From Eutypella sp. D-1 (lineage: Eukaryota > Ascomycota > Sordariomycetes > Xylariales > Diatrypaceae): a stretch of 64,000 nt of DNA. The DNA lies in NCBI GenBank assembly GCA_023313575.1, contig JAJTTP010000014.1, forward strand, positions 1,169,187-1,233,186, read 5' to 3'. The first letter of the stretch is position 1, and every line of letters begins with the position of its first letter. The notes under the pieces were generated by a model, which searched no databases, was not told the origin of the DNA, and saw nothing but the letters and a program-made list of their open reading frames with translations. Below are positions 1-12,100 of the stretch, piece by piece. Position numbers and translations under genes: made by a program.

Positions 1-1620
1 ACCCTTCGGGCGTCCTGCGTTGGTCTTCTTTGGTTGACTGCTAGGAGCGAAGACTGGAACAGGCACCGGAGTAATTTTGGACGGCACGGAGGTTGTTGGG
101 GCTCCCGGTTGTTTCGCGGTGTTGGTGGCCGTGACCGTCGTCGTGGTTTTACTCGGTTCGCCGGCGGATTGAGAAGTAGGAAGGTCCTTGGGTCGATTCT
201 TTGACCCTTTCGGCCGACCGCGACGTTTTGCGCCGGAGCCCGCCGAAGCGATCGCTGAACCATTATTGACGGACTTCAAATCGGCAGTGGAGCCGGCTGC
301 CGGTGTGGTGTCGACCGTCTCGTGATCCCGGGGTTGGGACGGTGTACTCAGAACATTACGCTGTGTTGCATCAACCTCAACCAAATCTCCGTCGCCGTTT
401 ATTTCGAGTACGGAGTCTTCGATATCCACCCAACTGTCGTCTGCAGGTTCAGGGACCGAGGTCGTATTGGCCAGACCCTTCTGAGTCATCTTCTTGAGGC
501 CCTTGTCGCTTCGGATTTTGGAAGCCTTGCTGCCCTTGGGGCGGCCGCGTGGTCTTTTCTGGGAAGCGGGCGATTCGGGTGGAGGTGGTTTTCTTGGGTT
601 ATCAAGATCGGGGAAGATCTCGGCGAACCAGCCAACGAACAAGGAACCGGAGCCATTAGCCTCGGCGCTCTCGGGAAACTTGCCGTCGGCCGGGGGCGGG
701 GCATCGGGTATGCCGCCAAAGAAAGCCAAGGCCTTACATATCTGATCGACAACGGTGGGAGGAGGCAGGGTACGTAGGAGGGTTAGCAACCGAGCTTGCT
801 CAGCCTTGGTCTCGGCGAACGTCATGGGGCGCTTGGTGTTTTTCGTCGTATCCGGCCGTTGGGGATTCTTGGGAGAGGAGGGCGAAGAGGGCGAGGAGGC
901 GAACTGCTTCAGGCCGGCGGGCCGTGGGTAATTCGCTCTCCGGTGGTGGGAGATGTAGGAGTCGGTCTGCGCTAACTGAGCCTGTCGGGCGGTGCTCTCA
1001 CTGGTGAGCTTGGCGGCAGCATCCCTATCCTGACTCTCACGATGAGCAGAGACATCCATATGCATGACACCAAAGTTACCTCTCATCTCTTCCGTTACGC
1101 CTTTCAACTTGCTTGGTACGGGGTTTCGCACACGACCGTCTCTCGGATACAGCCTCAAATCGGGATTTGGGGAGGCGGAAGATGCCGGGTCGGGGTAGAA
1201 GGCTGCACCGGTGTGGGTACTGCTATTGGTATTGCCACTGCCGCTGCCGCTGCCGCTGCCGCTGCCGCTGCCATTGCCATTGCCATTACCCCTGGCGTCG
1301 ACATCCCTATTGTTGATCGCGTTGTGATGACTGTTGGTATGGACCTTGGTGTTGGAAGCGGCGACGATACCATTGCCGTTGGTATTGGAAGTGGTGACGG
1401 TACCGGGACCGGGAACGGAGCCGGGAACGGGGCCGGGAACAGGAGCAGCAGGACGGGAGGAGGTTGAAGACGAGAGTTCGTGAAAACTCGACAAGGCTGG
1501 GGCGGAAGAGGGGGAGGCGGAGACCAAGACACGGGCGGTAGGATCTGAGGTGGTGGCAGTAGTGGGGATGGCGGTAGAGCTGGTGATAGTAGCGATTGAG
1601 GCAGTGGAGGCAGCTGCCAT
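1..1620 (-). CDS. AT-hook DNA-binding protein, N-terminal 540 residues (runs off left edge)
   Basis: The minus-strand frame is open from an ATG at 1620-1618 (context ACCATGG) to the window edge, giving 540 residues without a stop, so the C-terminus lies outside. The first ~250 residues are low complexity: Ser/Thr/Ala-rich, a Val-Pro-Gly stretch (~61-74), and a run of Gly-Ser and Gly-Asn dipeptides near 110-130. Residues ~267-340 are the likely conserved core, starting FAETKAEQARLL and containing a KALAFFGG segment and SLFVGWFAEIFPDLD. Three AT-hook-like motifs follow: KRPRGRPKGSK (355-365), KRRGRPKGSKNRPK (465-478) and a third ending AGRPKG at the edge. AT hooks bind the minor groove of AT-rich DNA, so this is a likely nuclear chromatin or transcription protein. 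I recall similar Pezizomycotina proteins annotated only as AT-hook proteins, and I assign no specific role. It is divergent from the thioesterase, with a 1.8-kb spacer. Confidence 0.8.
   Translation of the reverse strand, partial: MAAASTASIATITSSTAIPTTATTSDPTARVLVSASPSSAPALSSFHELSSSTSSRPAAPVPGPVPGSVPGPGTVTTSNTNGNGIVAASNTKVHTNSHHNAINNRDVDARGNGNGNGSGSGSGSGSGSGNTNSSTHTGAAFYPDPASSASPNPDLRLYPRDGRVRNPVPSKLKGVTEEMRGNFGVMHMDVSAHRESQDRDAAAKLTSESTARQAQLAQTDSYISHHRRANYPRPAGLKQFASSPSSPSSPKNPQRPDTTKNTKRPMTFAETKAEQARLLTLLRTLPPPTVVDQICKALAFFGGIPDAPPPADGKFPESAEANGSGSLFVGWFAEIFPDLDNPRKPPPPESPASQKRPRGRPKGSKASKIRSDKGLKKMTQKGLANTTSVPEPADDSWVDIEDSVLEINGDGDLVEVDATQRNVLSTPSQPRDHETVDTTPAAGSTADLKSVNNGSAIASAGSGAKRRGRPKGSKNRPKDLPTSQSAGEPSKTTTTVTATNTAKQPGAPTTSVPSKITPVPVPVFAPSSQPKKTNAGRPKG
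1231..1280. repeat. In-frame Ser-Gly/Asn-Gly hexanucleotide microsatellite
   Basis: A GCTGCC/GGCAGC-type 6-nt repeat, changing to GCCATT units, lies inside the AT-hook reading frame and encodes alternating Gly-Ser then Gly-Asn. Unit length is a multiple of three, so length changes would keep the frame. Confidence 0.8.
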
Positions 1621-3456
1621 GGTATCTATCTATCTATCGGGGATTCTCGTGATATATTCTCGTGATAGATGGATGGATGGGGGACTAATAGCAAAAAAAA
1701 GCAAATGCCCGGACAGACCAGGTCGCGTCAGGTTAGTCAGTCAGGTCGACGAGGATGAGGATGAGGATGAGGATAAGGATGAGGATAAGGATGAGGATGG
1801 CGATTGTGTGGACGAAGACATGGGCAGTGGGTTGAGTGACAATGACGAGAGTAAGAGAGACCATAGGAATAGGGATGTAGAAAATGATACATCGTGGGAA
1901 AAAATATATATATACCAAGGTAACCATGTAACTACCTCTACTAGTTAAGTAGACAATAACCCTAGACAATATACGATGATGATAAGAGAAGGGGAAGAGA
2001 GAGCAGGGGGAGAGAGAGTAGGGAGTGAGTAGTAGACAGAGCGGGGGAGACAAACGGGGGGCGAAGGCTACGGCGACGACGACGGCGACGGCGACGATAG
2101 CGACAACGACAACAGTAGGAAAGTGAAGGGCATAAACCAAGCTTGGAATGCCTTCGGTCACATCATTCGATCCGTTTGGTTTTCCCACTCCCCGACCACC
2201 GATGCCAATGTCAATGCTAATGCCAATGACGAGGAAATAGAAAAGAAGGGGGTGGGGGGGGGGGAAGGAAAAAAGAATTAGATAAAATAGAGGTAAAATG
2301 AAAAAATAAAAATAAAAGATAAAAGATAATATTAAAAACAAAAAAAGTCAAAAATAAAAATAGAAGGATCGGCCTTAACCGCCTTTCCCACCCTAAACAT
2401 AACTTACATGTATCAGATCAGAGGGATGGGATGGATCATGGGTTTATGGTCAGTCAACCCAGACAACCCTGATTACCCTGATTACCCAGAACCCCAGCGG
2501 ATCACCAATCTTATCAAGAAAAAAATACGTCTTCTTGTTGTTCTTTTTCCTCTCCTCCTCCTTCAGCTTGGTTGGTTGTTACTGGAAGGAGTCAGTCCAC
2601 GAGGATGTGTGGTATGTATGTGTGTGTATGTGATAGTGATAGTGGATGGGGAATGGGGGATAGAGATGGGGATATGGGGAGGGAGGGGGGAGGGATGGGA
2701 ATCCCAAGAATTGGCGGGAATTGGCGGGAACTGGCGACGATCAGATGGTTTAGGCTTGACGCTTAGAGGCTTTAAAGGGCTTTTAAAGGCTGTTAAAGGC
2801 TTAGGGCAAGGCTTAGGGACCCTCTCCCGAGCTATTTAGGGATTTTAGGTTGTTGACAAGCTCCAGAACTGCCAGAAAGTACTGCAAGAAACTTATCAGT
2901 TCATCAATTCATCAATTACTTTCCAAAGTTACCTCTCTCTCTCTCTACCTCCTCCTCGGGTGTGATTTATGGAGTTTTGGTCGGGGAAGTTATCGAATTG
3001 GAGATTGAAAACGAGCCTGTCTTACCTGAGTTGGCTGGGCGGCTGGCTGGTAGGCTGGCTGGGCGGCAACGTTGATGTTATTGGAAGGTAACGACGTGTA
3101 CATACTGCATTACTACATATACAATACCTGTGCAAAAAAGAAAAAAAGGCTGGTGGTAGGTATGCACCTATATAGATGTAGATGTAGATGTAGATGTAGA
3201 TGACATGCATGTCCACTTACTTCTTATGTCGGTCGGCTGGCTGCTGGCAGGACCGGGGGACGCTATCTGTATGGTGGTGGGATTCAGAAGTATGTATCTA
3301 TCGAGCACAATCAATCAATACATACCCAGGTACTTACAAATCCTAGTTAGGTAAATATCGTATATCCTAAATCCTCTAGTACTAGAGTATCAAAAACAAC
3401 ATTGGTCCCCCCCCGCGCCACTACTCTCCCTACTAGGTATTCCTACCATCGACAGG
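1621..3456. other. Divergent intergenic spacer with simple repeats
   Basis: This is a 1.8-kb gene-free spacer between the start of the minus-strand AT-hook gene and the plus-strand thioesterase, so it should hold both promoters. It contains a GATGAG/GATAAG array (~1750-1798), GGCGAC-type repeats (~2066-2100), a purine-rich A/G tract (~2220-2360), a CT run (~2933-2946), GGCTGGCTGG repeats (~3035-3066) and a TAGATG array (~3172-3203). Long open frames here are low-complexity translations of these repeats, not genes. No specific regulator site could be named. Confidence 0.6.
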
Positions 3457-4458
3457 ATGTCATATCCTCTTTCCATGAGGCTTGTCCTCGGGCCATCGAG
3501 ACGACATGTAGGAGCATGTCTACCTGGCCCCTCCTGTCAGCTACGCCACGTCTCTCGGCGTTTCTCTCCTAAAACCTACCGCCCCTATAATTCAGCCTCC
3601 AGTTCGTACATCCCTAATACAACCCTAATACGTCCCTGTGGAATTGTCTTGTCTTGTCTTGTCTTGTCTTATCTTGTCTTATTAGCTGTCCCATGCCCCC
3701 CGTAACTAACCTCAAGTATAGCCCCCGCTTCTGCCCAACAACAGCTGCCGGTCCGCCCACATTGGCTCCGTCGTGTCGCGAAGGCCACCGTCACGGGGGT
3801 TATATTCGCCTCCCTCGGCTTCGCCCTGGGCGTGGCACCTGCTGTTCCAGCCTTTCGGGATTTTTTCGATATCCCATCGGGCCAGGAGACACTCACGCTA
3901 TTCGACCCCCAGACTGAAGGGGAGCGCGAAGTAGAGGATTTCATCCACCAGCATCCTCTGACGCTTCAGATGCGCTCGATGCCCGGCTTTTCCGAATCGA
4001 GGCCGCATCTCAGAATGCCGCCTTCCATCCGGGCCCACAACCTCACCGGTGGCACCCTGATGGGTCCCGGAAAGGTCACAGTACCACCCGTGGTCTTCGC
4101 CGAGGAGGGAGGTAAATCCCTGGTCTCGATAACCCATCTTGGAGAGGAACTCTGCGGCCACTCGGGCATCATCCACGGGGGGCTGCTTGCGATTCTACTC
4201 GACGAGGGGCTGGCGAGATGCTGTTTTGCCGGACTGCCACATAACGTCGGTATGACGGCTACGTTGGACATTAATTACCGCAATCCAACTCCCGCTGGGT
4301 CCTATGTGGTTCTCCGGGCCACCACCACCAAGGTCGAGGGACGAAAAGCGTGGGTCGAGGGCCGCGTAGAAACTCTCGTGGGAGAGGGAGAGACACCGGT
4401 GGTACTAGCTGACGCCACGGCATTGTTTGTATCACCGAAACAAGCTGCTGTAAGTTGA
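3457..4458 (+). CDS. Hotdog-fold (PaaI/THEM4-like) thioesterase, probably mitochondrial
   Basis: The C-terminal exon, open to the stop at 4456-4458, carries a clear hotdog thioesterase signature: GHSGIIHGGLLAILLDE (about 4150-4205), the HGG..L.DE helix of PaaI/THEM4-type enzymes. It is followed by the strands TATLDINYRNPTPAGSYVV and KVEGRKAWVEGRVET. The family hydrolyses acyl-CoA thioesters. Just upstream, in the same frame, is a hydrophobic segment VTGVIFASLGFALGVAPA after RPHWLRRVAKA, which looks like a single membrane anchor as in fungal mitochondrial members. The first exon from ATG 3457 is Arg/Ser-rich (RHVSRRFSPKTYRPYNSASSS) and resembles a mitochondrial presequence. An in-frame stop at 3703-3705 requires an intron. 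The donor is uncertain (GTACAT at 3606, or a GT at 3632 that keeps frame with TATAG at 3721). A CTAAC branch-point-like site lies at ~3706. The core function is secure; the N-terminus and exon 1 are less so. Confidence 0.75.
3646..3682 (+). repeat. TCTTG pentanucleotide repeat in the thioesterase intron
   Basis: About seven tandem CTTGT units, one changed to TATCT, lie in the region that must be spliced out of the thioesterase gene. A 5-nt unit would shift frame if length varied, which supports an intronic position. Confidence 0.7.
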
Positions 4459-5464
4459 CTACAGACGTGGCTCTTGGCTCTTCCTGCTCGATCACTTTTC
4501 TCATGGCTAACTTCCCGGACAGTTTATGACGAATATATACTCGTCCTCGTAGGGCTATATAGTAGTAGATGAGCGTTTTGGACTGGCATCCTACGTTGAA
4601 TACCCCCCTCCCCCCCAAAAAAAAACTCCTACTACTCTCTGCACTTAGACATCATCATTGAGTATAGGGTTAATGTCTACGTGATTTTACTATACTACTT
4701 AAGACGCCCGGGTGAAGAGAGAACACGGCCCTGACGGCCAAGATGGGTAGTTTCATGTATACAAGGATGTCTCGTTCCGCTCATACTTAATAGCGAGCGG
4801 TTAGGTTAGCCCATATTGGAAGGTACCAGACGTTATATTTTGATGTACATACGGGCGGGCTACTGTAGCTGTGTAGATATTGACCAACTGTCTATCAATT
4901 TCCTACGGCGGATAATGTTTCATACAATGTTCAATGGAGCAGTTTTCTGGGTGATCATATCCGCCTACTCTACTACTCTACCACACAACCACACTACATA
5001 CTACACTATCAGAACTGCCCAAGCCCTCCATTAGCCCTCCATTATAGCATTTAGCCGTTTGAAGTATTGGGTACCTAGCACCTAGGGTAGGTAGGCAAGT
5101 ACGTAATACTGCATAGAAGTACGCCATCACCCGCCAACCCGCTACCTATGTATGTATTCCCTGGATTCCCAACCTTACCCAAAGAACTCTGCAATATGGA
5201 TGGGGGGAAGTTTACTCATGAGATCCACCAAGCAGGTCCAAGTCGTGTAAATTCCAAGGTTGGCAGTTTGGAAGTTCGGGTACGACTCAGTACCTACTCC
5301 TAGGTATGTAGGTACCTACTCTACCTGGTAGTTGCAGACGGACGCTTGTGTCTTATTCATTCTACCTAAGTACGTACTTAGGTAGGTATAGAAATAAATC
5401 TTGCTCTCTCCTCCTCCTTCCCCTTCTTTACACGATCATAAATCACGGTAACAACACATCAAAC
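4459..5464. other. Intergenic spacer: thioesterase 3' end and APS kinase promoter
   Basis: About 1 kb without a supported gene. The right half holds several CCTAGGTA/GGTACC palindromic motifs (~5080-5110, 5290-5330, 5365-5392) and then a CT-rich tract (~5400-5432) close to the APS kinase start, typical of a filamentous fungal core promoter. I looked for, but did not recognise, a convincing sulfur-regulator (CYS3/MetR) palindrome. Confidence 0.55.
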
Positions 5465-6431
5465 ATGGCAACGTAAGTTTTTTTGTTGTTTTTTTTTAAA
5501 AAAAAATGATAAGAAAAAAAAAAAGCATTCAACATCTATTTATTTCTTAACTGCCCCCCTGCCCCCCCTTCCTCCCTTTACCCCTCTATACCCCTCTATC
5601 TCTATGCCCCCCTCCCCCACCATACAAAATATGCAACAAACTTGGAAAACATACTCTTCGGCATGACTAACTAGAGGCTCACCTTTTTATATAGCAACAT
5701 CGTCTGGCACCCGTCGCTGTCCCGAAAGGAGCGCAGCGAATTCCGCAAGCAGAAGGGCTTCACGATCTGGTTCACCGGGCTCTCGGCCTCGGGCAAGTCC
5801 ACCGTCGCGACCGCCCTGGAACAGCACCTGCTGCACCTCGGTCTCGCCGCCTACCGTCTCGATGGCGACAACGTGCGGTTCGGTCTAAACAAGGACCTTG
5901 GCTTTTCTGACAAGGACCGCGTCGAGAATATTCGAAGGATCGGCGAGGTGCGTTTTTTTGTTCATTTTTCTTCCTCCCCTGCTTTTATTTCTATTTTGTG
6001 TCTATCGTGATGACCAACTAATGCCCCATCTCCGGCTTTCCCCTCCCCCTCCTCCTCAGGTCGCCAAACTCTTCGCCGACTCCGCGACCATCGCCATCAC
6101 GTCATTCATCTCCCCCTTCAAGGCCGACCGGCAGATCGCGCGTGACCTGCACGCTGCCGCTGCCGGGGCCGCCGCCGACGACGAGGGGATCCCCTTCATC
6201 GAAGTCTTCGCCGACATCCCCCTCGAGGTCGCCGAGCAGCGTGACCCCAAGGGGCTCTACAAGAAGGCCCGCGCCGGCGAGATCCCCAACTTTACCGGCA
6301 TCGGCTCCCCCTACGAGGCCCCGGACAACGCCGAGATCACCGTCAAGACCCACGAGCAGAGCGTCGAGGAATGCGTCGCTACTATCGTCAAGTGGCTCTC
6401 GGAGAAGGGTCTCATCTCCATCCCTGTGTAA
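5465..6431 (+). CDS. MET14: Adenylylsulfate (APS) kinase
   Basis: Three exons: 5465-5472, 5695-5947 and 6060-6431, giving 210 residues, the usual fungal length. Exon 1 encodes only Met-Ala and part of Thr before a GTAAGT donor. Intron 1 (222 nt) has a GACTAAC branch site and ends ATAG; intron 2 (112 nt) starts GTGCGT and ends CAG. The product starts MATNIVWHPS and has the P-loop GLSASGKST (~31-39), the [16 protein letters not shown] segment of the APS site, [17 protein letters not shown], and the family block [12 protein letters not shown]. The enzyme phosphorylates APS with ATP to give PAPS, the second step of sulfate activation, in the cytosol. Residues ~140-150 hold an Ala-rich insert ([13 protein letters not shown]), common in this loop. 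It converges on VMA5. The symbol follows yeast MET14; filamentous fungi use other names. Confidence 0.96.
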
Positions 6432-6907
6432 TGATGCAATGGAAGCATAAAGCTCATAAGCAAGTCATCGGTGTATATAAAACGAAGGGGGCATTATTTA
6501 AATAGGGAATCCTTAGACCTCTACATAAAGGACTAGTTATAACGAAGCCACGGGTGATGGAATATAACATGCGCATAACAACAGCACTTAAGAATGATAT
6601 CGAGTGACTGACCTCACTTTTTACGTAGAATAATAACTTCCCACGGTGGGAAACATCTTATATATATAAATGTAGGCCGTGTATGATTGAATTCTGCTCC
6701 CCGCGGAGCATTCTCCCAAGGATTTCGAATTTCCCGCTCGGGCTATTGTGGATTTATTTCCAAATTATGCCAGTTACGTGCGTAGCACTCCCCTCCGGAG
6801 AATACTGGCACTGGCTAGAATATTGACCTTTCCGTGCAACTAACCCATCACCCAAGGGGCTGGGCTGATAAGAGTAAGCATCACACGTATATACATACGT
6901 ATATGCT
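6432..6907. other. Convergent 3' intergenic region
   Basis: A 476-bp spacer between the 3' ends of APS kinase and VMA5. It should hold both 3' UTRs. Short AT-rich stretches (for example TATATATAAATG at ~6660) may belong to poly(A) signals. No gene is supported. Confidence 0.55.
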
Positions 6908-8486
6908 CTATAATTCAAACTCGTAGTACACGTAGGCCGTGTACTCGTTCCCGTCACCGCCATGTCCTAGACCAGCTGCCGCCATCTCCGATGTCAACGC
7001 TGCGTCATCCTTGGTGATCCTTCCACGCTTGTCCCTGCCGAATGCATTCCCTCCGAGATACGAATAGGACGAGTCAAGCGACGTCTTGACCTTCTTAGCG
7101 GATTTCGAGTTTGTCTGTTGGGGTATCGATGTTAGCTTTTTTTTCTTTCTATTTGAGAACGCACCCTTGGGGACGGATCCCCTACTGCTCGGGTGTATAT
7201 AGATATATGTATTGCAGCAGTGCTGCACGGGTGCGGGCTTACCAATACTAGCGCAGAGACGAATTCCAGCGGCAGGCCATAACGGAGGACCGACTCGACG
7301 AAAACACGAAGTGCCATGACGTGAGCCCATATCATGACGCTTTCGCTCCAGCCCGTACGACTCAGCCTCAACGCCTCGCCCCATACCTTCTTCTCCTCCC
7401 TACCGACCCGGTCCAGCTCTCTCTGCTCCTCCTCCTTTCCCCCCTCGACATACTTGTACTGACGGGGGGTCCATTTTTGCTCGCGGCATTTCTGCTGGAA
7501 TTCGGCGCTGTGCTTCTTGAACGTGGTGACGGCGAATAAGACAAACTCGGAATCCTGGGCGAGCTGGACCGAGGACCGTGGTACGACCATGGGCGACAAG
7601 GTCTCGTAACTCTTGAGGAAGTCTTTCTTCAGATTAGAGGGAACTGCGATCAGATGGGTTTCTAGGTATTCCGAGTCTTGCACCAAGACTGAGGGGTCGA
7701 CGATGGGCGTAAGTGACTTGGTTGCGAGGTTACCACTGTCGGATTGGGGAAGAGCGTCAGTCCGTCGTCGAGCGGGAGAGGCTATAGTAGTTGAAAAAGC
7801 AGAGAGGAAGCACATACGTTTGCTTCCTTTGCAGGGCGGTGAAGTTGTTCTTCACTTGGTTATACTGGTTGAACTTGCCCTTGACGTCATTGTCGATGGT
7901 AACGAGCTCCTGGGAAGCGGGGGCGGCGGGTTGATGAAAGTTAGCAGTGGAACGGAATGATAGAGGGGTTGTAGACAATGATAGAGGATATCATACCTTT
8001 TGCAGGGTGTCGATGAGCTCGCCAATAGGTTTATCAGCCCTATAGCGGACCTTGTTCCAAGTGAAAGTGCGGAGGTACTGGTCGGTGGGCTCTGTACATA
8101 ATAAGGTAAGGAGTGCCGTTAGCGGTATGGGGGGGAGGGAGGAAATAAGGCGCGAGTATCACAAAGAAGATAGGTGACGCACTATCGTTGACGACTTGTT
8201 GTTTGGCGATCTGATCTTGGTCGTCGTCGAGTAGGGTTCGTAATGAATCGGCGACCTTGGCGACCAGGGACTCGCAACCAGAGTCGAGCTTTGCTAAGTC
8301 ATCGGCTTGTTGAACCAGAGCATCCAAAGTGCCTATCTTGAAGCTGGGGACGGCAAAAGGTAAAACGGTGCCATTATCGGGGGTTATGGTCGTCTTGAGG
8401 GAGTCGAGTGCCTCATCGGTGTCGCCTGTGTCGAATGTGCTCAGAGGCAACGACAGAAGCACGTAAGTGGCCGTAAGCGGGGCCAT
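6908..8486 (-). CDS. VMA5: V-type H+-ATPase V1 subunit C
   Basis: Five exons on the minus strand: 8486-8183, 8091-7997, 7909-7818, 7735-7243 and 7114-6908. All four introns (91, 87, 82 and 128 nt) have GT..AG ends and keep frame, giving 396 residues (yeast Vma5 has 392). Diagnostic segments are FKIGTLDALVQQADDLAKL and DQYLRTFTWNKVRYRADK, then ELVTIDNDVKGKFNQYN, GNLATKSLTPIV, ETHLIAVPSNLKKDF, YKYVEGGKEEEQRELDR, VLRYGLPLEFVSALV, the SYLGGNAFGRDKRGR block and the C-terminus YTAYVYYEFEL. Subunit C links the V1 peripheral stalks to Vo and is released during reversible disassembly of the vacuolar proton pump. A Gly/His-poor loop near the C-terminus (AAAGLGHGGDGNEY) is typical of fungal forms. It starts 679 bp from the Mak21 stop; both genes are on the minus strand. 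Confidence 0.96.
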
Positions 8487-9164
8487 GAGGACGCTGATGA
8501 CGCTTAAGGACGCTATACACGCTGAAGTTAAGTCGTCTTTGCCTGAAACCTGAAACCTGTAACCGGCCGAGAAAGGTGAAAGGGGGGGAGGCGGGGAGGG
8601 GGTTGTGATGAGATGAGATCAGCGACAGAAGACGACGATGAGGTTAGAGGGGAAGATATAAACAAAAGCTACCTAGCCGCCTAGCTCTAGGTAGTTATTT
8701 TACAAAGCAGCCAATACATGTATCAAGAGAAGAAGGGCAACATGTACTCGATATAGGTCAGATTGGGAGGGGGGCATATGAGCTTTGATTTGATAGATGA
8801 AGCGGCAACGACGATGATGATACAATCCATGGATGCAATGCAATGCAAGGCAGGTTAGGTACCTAGGGTAGGTATGGAGGTCCCGCTGTTTTTGGGTATA
8901 ACAATAACGACTACGCGGAGCATGCATGTATGCATATGACGAAGCAGGAAGCAGTGGGGTCTAGTATTGCATAATACCTAGGTAGGTACATATCGAGGTA
9001 CATGGTACGTCATTGCAGATTTGTCCCACCATATATACCTAGGTACCTAGGTAGGTATATATTCATGTACACCTCGATTTACTCGGGCTTTCAGGCTTTC
9101 AAGCCTCTATTTAGCAATGCAGGTGCTTACGGACGGACATCTATCTATAACCTCTACATAAGAC
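8487..9164. other. VMA5 promoter region with palindromic TAGGTA motifs
   Basis: 678 bp between the VMA5 start and the Mak21 stop. It contains clusters of CCTAGGTA/TAGGTACC motifs (~8665-8695, 8855-8875, 8975-9000, 9035-9060) and purine-rich G tracts (~8580-8605). No gene is supported. Confidence 0.55.
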
Positions 9165-12100
9165 TCATTCATCATCCCCGGCGAGCATCTCGGCATAGTC
9201 CTCAGCCGAGGCAAACGTAGGAAGATTCTTCAGCGCTTTCCTCCTCTTCGCTCTCTCCGAGATCTCGCCCTTGCCTTTGCTTTCAACCACAGGTTTCAGC
9301 TGAGCGTCTGCTTCATCCGCATCCTCATCCTCCTCCTCATCATCATCATCCCCGTCAGAACCGAGATCCGATTCACCCAGGAAATCCAGGCCCTCGTCAT
9401 CTTCCGAATCTTCCATCGCATCCTTGAAGCCGCCTTCCGAGTCGCTGCCGCTCATGAGGTCATCGAATCCGGGGTCGCTATCTGACTCTCCCTGGAGTTC
9501 TGGCCGGGAGGAGACCAGCGCATTCCAGATTTCTTCGTCATCCCCAGCTTCTGCCTCCTCATCCCCTGACATGTTCTCTGCGTCCTTCGACTTCCGCGTC
9601 GACTCCGTCTGTCGAGGCTTACCGATTTGGGCAAAATATTCGTGGAAGAATACCTCGTCCTCAGCAACGTCCTCGCCCTTCTTGTTCCAGAACGACGATG
9701 TATTCAGGGAAGCACCATCCTTGATCGTGGGCCTGTTTGAAACCAGAATGTGACCTTGGCCTGCCGCCGCAACGGGCTGCATGATCGACATGCCCTTGGT
9801 CGAGTCGGCCGTCTTTGCATTACGGTAAACGAATTTGTCCAGGAATGCGATAAGCGTGTGATTGGCTAGCTCAGGTTTCTGTGTCGTCTTCTGTCCGGCA
9901 AGCAAACTTGATGCATACACACCTACGGATGGGTGGAAATGCCTCAAGAACGGTAACTGTATCGACTAGTCAGCCAAGCCCACGCACATCATATGGAATA
10001 TTGATATACTCACCAGCTCCCATAAACAGCTGCGATGCGCATTGCTGTATTCGGGATTCCTCTTCCGTCCGTCATATGCGAACGTGGGTCGCGAGTGTCC
10101 CTCATTACCATTTCTAAGGGGGGCATCTACAGCTCCGGTGCCCTGCATTGTCTCATCCTCCTCGTGCTCCTCTGGCTCGGTGAGAAGTGTACTCAAGTCC
10201 GCGAACACCCCGGAAAGCTCATTTATGAGATAGAGTATGCCACACACGAAAGATGGCTGTTGTAGGTTCAAAATCTGTAGCATCCTCTTGACGAACGCTT
10301 TTACCCGCCGAACATCTACATCGGTTTTAAGGCTACGATAGAGTAGGTTCAGATACAGAGCTTGCTTAGAGGAAGTGGCTAGGCGCGGGTCCAGCAGAGA
10401 CTCATATAGTGTGCGATAGAACCTCTCCGTCGCGACCTGGCGACTCGCTGAGAGTTGTTGGATCAACATGAGCGCTTGGATGCTGGTGTTGAAGTTGGAG
10501 GAGTGAGTGATGCGAAATAACGTGTCCAAATGTGATTCAATCCTGTGAGAGTATTAGTCACCATCGGACACAAGTCCAGGCTAAAAAGACCTCTTGTGAA
10601 AATATGATTGCAGGTTTATACTCACGTGGATTGGTCCTCTTTTGAAAATGGCAACGCTCTGTTTATTCCCGTGAGGATGGCCGAGACCAGTTTCTCGGTG
10701 GCTTCGAGGTCACTCGTGCTTTCGCCTTTTGTATCGCTGTCCCGCCTCGCTGACTTTCCAGGTTGGCGACCTTTGTTCCCCTTATTCGCCTTCTTTGCCC
10801 CCTTAGGTTCCTGTGAGATCGGGCCATCGAGCTTGCTTAACTCCCCGTTTTTGAGTAGAGCGACAAACATGCTAAAGTATATGCGTAAAAGGTCTTCGGC
10901 AATCTGTGGTTCTTTGCTGCTCAGAATTGTCTGGTTCAGGGTATTGATAGCGTAATACTTCGCGCGCACATTCTGACCAGGTCGAAATAGGGTATCCTGT
11001 TCCACAGCCCGTATGACAATAGCTTTCATCCCGGGATGCACATTCAGCAACTGTAGAAGCAGGTATGATGCCCTCGAGGAAATTTTGCGTTCCCGGTCAC
11101 CAAGCTTGTTCACCAAAAGCCTCAGAAGGTTGGACTCCTGTTCCGGTTTGTCCCGCAGTAGTGCGAATACCAGATCGACCGCCTTGGTCCGGGCATACTC
11201 CACTTCATCATCGCACCAGGTCTCAAGAGACTGGATCATCTTGAAATAAGCCTCCTTCAGCCAGTCCTCAAACACCCATGAGATCAAATGCTCCTTGGTG
11301 ATCTTGCCGGGTAGAGGCTGGCCAGCGGACCAGGACTTGATTTTCCGATCCTGCAAGGTGCCGAGGAGACCAAGCTGAGAATGAAAGGGGCGTAGCCGGC
11401 GGTCTGAAGGCAGGATCATGCCTGGGCCTAGGAGATCAACCAGAGAGGCTAGGGAGGACAATGCCTGGCCACGACTTCGCTTCGAGGCGAATCCCAAAAG
11501 ACTTTCAAGTGCCTTGATATTGTGTACAGGGGACTCCTGGATAGCCAGGGTCAGGGCAGAAACCCTGTCGGACATTGTACCCGAGGACATAATGGTTGAC
11601 ATGAATTTTTGAGAGGAAGAGGAGGAGGTTGTGGTCTTATACGCAGCGCTGTCTTCGTCTAAAACGGACATTGCGTGAGCCTTGAGGGCATTTATAGCAG
11701 TCATATAGGGTTTGACTTCATCAGAAGACGGGGTCGGTAGCGGCTTCAGGTGAATAGCATGCCAGTCAGGACGAGGCTCAAAAATCTACATTAGGGGATT
11801 GGTTAGATTGGCTGCGTGGTGACAGTAGCTGTGTAGAGGTAGAGCATCTTACTGACCGTCTTCCCCTTGAAAATACTACGAGACTTGTCATCTAAATCGG
11901 AGGGCGAAGAACCGGCCTCTGGTTGTTGTTGATGGTCATCGTGGTCTACAGGAACGTCCTCGCTGTCATCATCAGTTTCTTCCCCCTCCTGGGGTTCATC
12001 TTCCGGCTCTTCTGATTCAGATTCAGACTCGGCGGCGACAAATTCGGGAGCGACCTTCTCAAAACCGAGGCCGGCAGCGAACTGCGCCAATTCAGCACGA

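Noticed and set aside
322..777. 151-codon plus-strand ORF
   Set aside because: It is antisense to the continuous 540-codon AT-hook frame, which has recognisable motifs.
1550..1948. 132-codon plus-strand ORF with an Asp-Glu-Lys repeat
   Set aside because: The repeat comes from the GATGAG microsatellite. The frame begins antisense to the AT-hook gene and has no family features.
1733..2341. 202-codon minus-strand ORF
   Set aside because: Its translation is low-complexity (Ile/Leu and hydrophobic runs from simple A/G repeats), with no domain, and it lies in a repeat-rich spacer upstream of the AT-hook gene.
4449..4475. GTAAGT donor-like site at the end of the thioesterase
   Set aside because: The in-frame stop follows at once, the only nearby acceptor would make a ~15-nt intron, and the protein already has the full hotdog domain.
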